Assembly: GCA_934394615.1 (NCBI GenBank)
Contig: CAKRRJ010000029.1
Span: 1-26,619, forward strand
Direction of reading: 5' to 3'
DNA: 26,619 bases
DNA from: an uncultured Lachnospiraceae bacterium
GTDB taxonomy: Bacteria; Bacillota; Clostridia; Lachnospirales; Lachnospiraceae
The notes below the pieces were generated by a model, which made no database searches, was not told the DNA's origin, and saw only the letters and a list, made by a program, of their open reading frames with translations. Below are positions 22,865 through 26,619 of this stretch, piece by piece. Made by a program: the position numbers and the translations under genes. Each line of letters opens with the position of its first letter. Position 1 is the first letter of the stretch.

Positions 22865-24616
22865 ATGAGAAGGTTGCTGCGTTATTTAAACGACTATAAG
22901 AAAGAGTCGGTGCTGGCTCCGCTCTTTAAGATGCTGGAAGCCAGTTTTGAACTGTTTGTGCCGCTTGTTGTGGCGCAGATCGTCGATGTCGGCATTAAGA
23001 ATCAGGATGCCGGCTATATCCTGAAAATGGGCGGCATGCTGTTTTTGCTGGCGTTCATTGGCCTTGCGTGCTCCATCACGGCACAGTATTTCGCGGCGAA
23101 GTCAGCAGTTGGTTTTGCGACCGGACTGAGAAATGACCTGTTCGCGCATATCGGAAGCCTGTCTTACAGTGAGCAGGATACCATTGGTACTTCCACGCTC
23201 ATCACGCGTATGACGAGCGATATCAACCAGGTACAGTCCGGCGTTAACTTAACGCTGCGTCTGCTGCTGCGTTCTCCGTTCATTGTATTTGGCGCCATGA
23301 TCATGGCGTTTACCGTGAACGCGAAGGCGGCTATGGTCTTTGTAGTGGCAATTCCGGTGCTTTCCATCATCGTGTTTGGCATTATGGCAGTCAGCATGCC
23401 GCTGTACAAGAAGGTGCAGAAGCAGCTTGACCACGTTACCCAGGCAACCAGGGAGAACTTAACTGGCGCGCGTGTCATCCGCGCGTTTAACCGCCAGGAA
23501 GACGAAATCCGCAATTTCGATGAGTCCAACACGCTCCTCGTGAAATTCCAGGTATTTGTCGGCAAGATTTCCGCAATGATGAACCCGCTGACTTATGTGG
23601 TCGTAAACCTGTCGATCATTGCTGTGGTATGGATCTCCGGAAAGCAGGTAGATGCCGGCATCATCACCCAGGGTGAGACGGTGGCTCTGGTAAACTACAT
23701 GTCCCAGATCCTGGTTGAGCTGATCAAGATGGCAAACCTGATCGTATCCATCTCCAAGGCTCTTGCGTGCGCAAACCGCATCAGTTCGGTCCTGGAGGAG
23801 AAGAGCAGCATTGTGAGCCCGGCAGCAGGAAGTGAGAAGACTCCGGTTGTGGCAGAAGCTGGCAAAGAGGCTCCGGCAAAGGTATCTTTTGAGCATGTAA
23901 ACTTTGCTTACAAGGGCGCAAAAGCGGACTCCCTGACCGATATCACCTTACATGTAAAGAAAGGTCAGACCATCGGCATCATCGGCGGTACTGGTTCCGG
24001 AAAATCTTCTCTGGTGAACCTTATCCCGCGTTTCTATGACGCGCGGGAGGGCTCGGTTCTGGTGGACGGTGTGGATGTGCGTGATTACCGCCTGGAGACC
24101 CTGCGTGAGAAAATCGGCGTGGTTCCTCAGAAGGCAATCCTCTTTAAGGGAACGCTCCGTGAAAACATGAAGTGGGGCAGGAAAGACGCGACGGACGAAG
24201 AAATCTACCGCGCGCTCGATATTGCCCAGGCGCGGGAGTTTGTGGACAGCAAGGAAAAAGGCCTGGATCTTTATATCGACCAGGCCGGAAAGAACTTATC
24301 CGGCGGACAGAAGCAGCGTCTGACGATCGCCCGCGCACTGGTGCGTGAACCGGAGATCCTCATCATGGACGACAGCGCGTCCGCTCTGGATTTCGCGACC
24401 GACGCGAAGCTGCGCATGGCAATCCAGAAGGGCACAAAAGATATGACCGTATTCATCGTATCCCAGCGCGCGACCACGATTCGCCACGCGGACCAGATCG
24501 TTGTTCTGGATGACGGTGCCGCGGTTGGCATCGGCACGCATGAAGAGCTGTTTGAGAACTGTGAGGTATACCGTGAGATCTGCCTGTCACAGCTTTCGAA
24601 AGAGGAGGTGAAGTAA
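22865..24616 (+). CDS. ABC exporter half-transporter, degenerate-site subunit
   Basis: This protein of 583 residues joins a six-helix membrane domain (about 15-310) to an ABC ATPase. Walker A is GGTGSGKSS (374-382) and the signature is LSGGQKQR. Walker B is ILIMDDSASALD, where Asp503 replaces the catalytic Glu. The switch region reads VSQR, with Gln in place of His. These changes are those of the non-hydrolysing site in heterodimeric exporters such as TM287/288, BmrCD and LmrCD. The next gene, one base after this stop, supplies the partner. The ATG at 22865 lies 6 bp after GGGAGG. Likely substrates are drugs or lipids; the sequence does not decide. Confidence 0.93.
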   Translation: MRRLLRYLNDYKKESVLAPLFKMLEASFELFVPLVVAQIVDVGIKNQDAGYILKMGGMLFLLAFIGLACSITAQYFAAKSAVGFATGLRNDLFAHIGSLSYSEQDTIGTSTLITRMTSDINQVQSGVNLTLRLLLRSPFIVFGAMIMAFTVNAKAAMVFVVAIPVLSIIVFGIMAVSMPLYKKVQKQLDHVTQATRENLTGARVIRAFNRQEDEIRNFDESNTLLVKFQVFVGKISAMMNPLTYVVVNLSIIAVVWISGKQVDAGIITQGETVALVNYMSQILVELIKMANLIVSISKALACANRISSVLEEKSSIVSPAAGSEKTPVVAEAGKEAPAKVSFEHVNFAYKGAKADSLTDITLHVKKGQTIGIIGGTGSGKSSLVNLIPRFYDAREGSVLVDGVDVRDYRLETLREKIGVVPQKAILFKGTLRENMKWGRKDATDEEIYRALDIAQAREFVDSKEKGLDLYIDQAGKNLSGGQKQRLTIARALVREPEILIMDDSASALDFATDAKLRMAIQKGTKDMTVFIVSQRATTIRHADQIVVLDDGAAVGIGTHEELFENCEVYREICLSQLSKEEVK

Positions 24617-24617
24617 G

Positions 24618-26372
24618 ATGGCAAAACTTGAAATCGGAAAACACAAGTCCACGCTGAAACGGATCCTGGACTATATTGGAAGCTACAAATGGATGGTTGT
24701 GCTGTCTCTGGTGCTTGCGGCTGTTACTGTGGCCACGACGCTGTATGCGCCGATCCTTGTCGGAGAGGGCGTTGACCTGATCCTGGGGCCTGGAAAAGTA
24801 GATTTTGCCGGACTTTTTGCAATCCTGCGTAAGATCGCTATTGTGATCGCCATCACGGCATTTGCCCAGTGGCTTATGAACCATATCAACAACCAGATCA
24901 CCTACCGGGTTGTAAAGGATATCCGTACCAAAGCCTTTAATCATCTCGAAGTGCTTCCGTTAAAGTACATCGATTCCCACCAGTACGGCGATGTCATCAG
25001 CCGTATCATTGCGGATATCGATCAGTTCTCGGAGGGACTGTTAATGGGCTTTACCCAGCTGTTCACCGGTGTGCTCACCATTCTTGGCACGCTCGGATTT
25101 ATGCTGATTGTAAACCCGTTCATCACCATTGTGGTTGTCTGTGTGACGCCGCTTTCCCTGTTTGTGGCGAGCTTCATTGCGAAAAAGACCTACAGCATGT
25201 TCAAGCTGCAGTCCCAGACCAGGGGTGAGCTGACTTCCCTGGTCGATGAGATGGTCGGAAACGAGAAAGTCGTGCAGGCTTTCGGTTATCAGAACGAGGC
25301 GCAGAAGCGTTTTGAGGACATCAACGGACGCCTCCAGACTTACAGCCTGCGGGCAACCTTTTTCTCCTCCATCACAAATCCGGCAACCCGTTTTGTCAAC
25401 AGCATGGTATATGCAAGCGTTGGCGTGGCCGGCGCGTTTGCGGCTATCCGCGGACTGCTTACCGTAGGCCAGTTATCCGCGTTTTTAAGCTACGCGAATC
25501 AGTATACCAAGCCGTTCAACGAGATTTCCGGCGTTGTGACGGAGCTGCAGAATGCGCTTGCCTGCGCAGCGCGTGTGTTTGAACTCATTGACGAGCCGCC
25601 GTTTACCCAGGAGGATGCCGACGCGGTAAATCTCCAGAACGTGGATGGCAGCGTAAAGTTAGAGCATGTCAACTTCTCCTACACCCCGGATACCTCCCTC
25701 ATCGAGGACCTGAACCTGGATGTAAAACCAGGCCAGCGTATCGCGATTGTCGGACCGACCGGATGCGGAAAGACGACCATCATCAACCTGTTAATGCGTT
25801 TCTACGATGTTGTGAGCGGTTCTATTAAGGTATCCGGCGAGGATATCCGCCATGTCACCAGAAAGAGCCTGCGCACAAACTACGGCATGGTGCTTCAGGA
25901 AACCTGGCTGAAAGCCGGCACCATCCGCGAGAATATCGCGTACGGCAAGCCGGACGCAACCGAGGAGGAAATCATCCAGGCAGCGAAAGAGGCGCATGCG
26001 CACAGCTTCATCAAGCGTATGCCGCAGGGGTATGACACAGTTATTTCTGAGGATGGAGGCAATCTGTCCCAGGGTCAGAAGCAGCTTCTGTGCATTGCCC
26101 GCGTTATGCTGTGCCTGCCGCCAATGCTGATTCTTGATGAGGCAACCTCCTCCATCGATACCCGTACCGAGATCCGCATTCAGAAGGCATTTGCCACCAT
26201 GATGAAGGGCCGCACGAGCTTTATCGTGGCGCACCGTCTGTCTACCATCCGTGAGGCCGATGTGATCCTTGTCATGAAGGACGGACATATCATTGAGCAG
26301 GGGACGCATGAGGCGCTGCTCGCGAAGAACGGATTTTACGCAAACCTGTACAACAGCCAGTTTGCAGGATGA
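24618..26372 (+). CDS. ABC exporter half-transporter, catalytic-site subunit
   Basis: This 584-residue partner of the previous protein has the same fused membrane and ATPase layout. Its Walker A is GPTGCGKTT, its Walker B LILDEATSSID keeps the catalytic Glu508, and its switch His is present (VAHRLSTIREAD). Its signature is LSQGQ (483-487) in place of LSGGQ. In a heterodimer this weak signature would face the degenerate Walker B of the first subunit, and the canonical LSGGQ would face this intact site, giving one active and one inactive ATP site. Only a single base separates the genes, and GGAGG upstream provides the ribosome site. Confidence 0.94.
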   Translation: MAKLEIGKHKSTLKRILDYIGSYKWMVVLSLVLAAVTVATTLYAPILVGEGVDLILGPGKVDFAGLFAILRKIAIVIAITAFAQWLMNHINNQITYRVVKDIRTKAFNHLEVLPLKYIDSHQYGDVISRIIADIDQFSEGLLMGFTQLFTGVLTILGTLGFMLIVNPFITIVVVCVTPLSLFVASFIAKKTYSMFKLQSQTRGELTSLVDEMVGNEKVVQAFGYQNEAQKRFEDINGRLQTYSLRATFFSSITNPATRFVNSMVYASVGVAGAFAAIRGLLTVGQLSAFLSYANQYTKPFNEISGVVTELQNALACAARVFELIDEPPFTQEDADAVNLQNVDGSVKLEHVNFSYTPDTSLIEDLNLDVKPGQRIAIVGPTGCGKTTIINLLMRFYDVVSGSIKVSGEDIRHVTRKSLRTNYGMVLQETWLKAGTIRENIAYGKPDATEEEIIQAAKEAHAHSFIKRMPQGYDTVISEDGGNLSQGQKQLLCIARVMLCLPPMLILDEATSSIDTRTEIRIQKAFATMMKGRTSFIVAHRLSTIREADVILVMKDGHIIEQGTHEALLAKNGFYANLYNSQFAG

Positions 26373-26391
26373 GAAAAATGAGAGGTTTTTT

Positions 26392-26619
26392 ATGAATTAC
26401 GCAACCATAAAGCCGGTGGATATCGCCAACGGGCCAGGGGTGCGCGTGTCGCTGTTTGTGAGCGGCTGCACGCACCACTGTAAGGGGTGCTTTAACACAC
26501 AGGCGTGGGATTTCCAGTATGGGGATCCTTTCACAGAGGAAGTACAGGAACAGATCTTTTCTTATCTGGATCATGACTACATGGAGGGTATTACGCTGCT
26601 TGGCGGCGAACCCATGGAG
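26392..26619 (+). CDS. nrdG: Anaerobic ribonucleotide reductase activating protein, N-terminal part
   Basis: Seventy-six codons run to the window edge. The radical SAM cluster motif appears as CTHHCKGC, and MNYATIKPVDIANGPGVRVS and GITLLGGEPME are typical of NrdG, which installs the glycyl radical on the anaerobic reductase NrdD using S-adenosylmethionine. The ATG follows AGAGG at 26381-26385. It lies 19 bp after the ABC gene. No nrdD lies upstream as would be usual; it could not be seen if it lies downstream. Confidence 0.93.
   Translation, partial: MNYATIKPVDIANGPGVRVSLFVSGCTHHCKGCFNTQAWDFQYGDPFTEEVQEQIFSYLDHDYMEGITLLGGEPME

Noticed and set aside
1..26619. CRISPR array, prophage or insertion sequence
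   Set aside because: No regularly spaced direct repeats, no transposase, integrase or phage structural genes were found.

Overview
The window reads as chromosomal DNA of a Gram-positive anaerobe of the Clostridia, most likely a Lachnospiraceae member. The evidence is the McsA/McsB/ClpC cluster, RadA, a 137-residue protein family I know mainly from Lachnospiraceae, an oxaloacetate decarboxylase alpha tail without a biotinyl domain, an anaerobic NrdG at the right edge, AGGAGG-type ribosome sites, frequent TTG starts and moderate GC. I see no phage, IS element or CRISPR array. The species cannot be named from this sequence alone.

Layout. 1-195 is the end of an oadA-like gene. 313-4508 holds a promoter, an attenuator-like leader and two exported proteins that share a cadherin-like domain: a glucosaminidase-type wall hydrolase and a membrane-anchored cohesin-like protein with an acidic tail. 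4489-9221 is a Clp stress operon in which a short GntR regulator occupies the place usually held by ctsR; it is followed by mcsA, an mcsB whose hallmark motifs are altered, and clpC. 9312-11120 carries the 137-residue protein and radA.

11121-11535 has no protein gene. It contains a strong promoter, a roughly 180-nt RNA whose two ends pair into a terminator (the most intriguing element here), and a tRNA-Trp on the minus strand. 11731-14103 encodes a nuclease-helicase fusion that ends tail-to-tail with a LysR regulator. A 309-bp divergent intergenic region full of inverted repeats separates the LysR gene from a tightly coupled five-gene operon (15272-19905): circularly permuted ATP-grasp, alpha-E protein, transglutaminase-like protein, an M14/AspA-type metallo-hydrolase, and a second AspA-like protein that has lost its zinc ligands. 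The first three match a predicted peptide synthesis/processing system; the metallo-hydrolase pair is the unusual addition.

The right part holds a MATE transporter, a NUDIX hydrolase, a YihY membrane protein (minus strand), a heterodimeric ABC exporter pair and the start of nrdG. Recognisable sigma-A promoters, mostly with 17-bp spacers, lie before most transcription units and helped to choose several starts downstream of the longest possible ORF.
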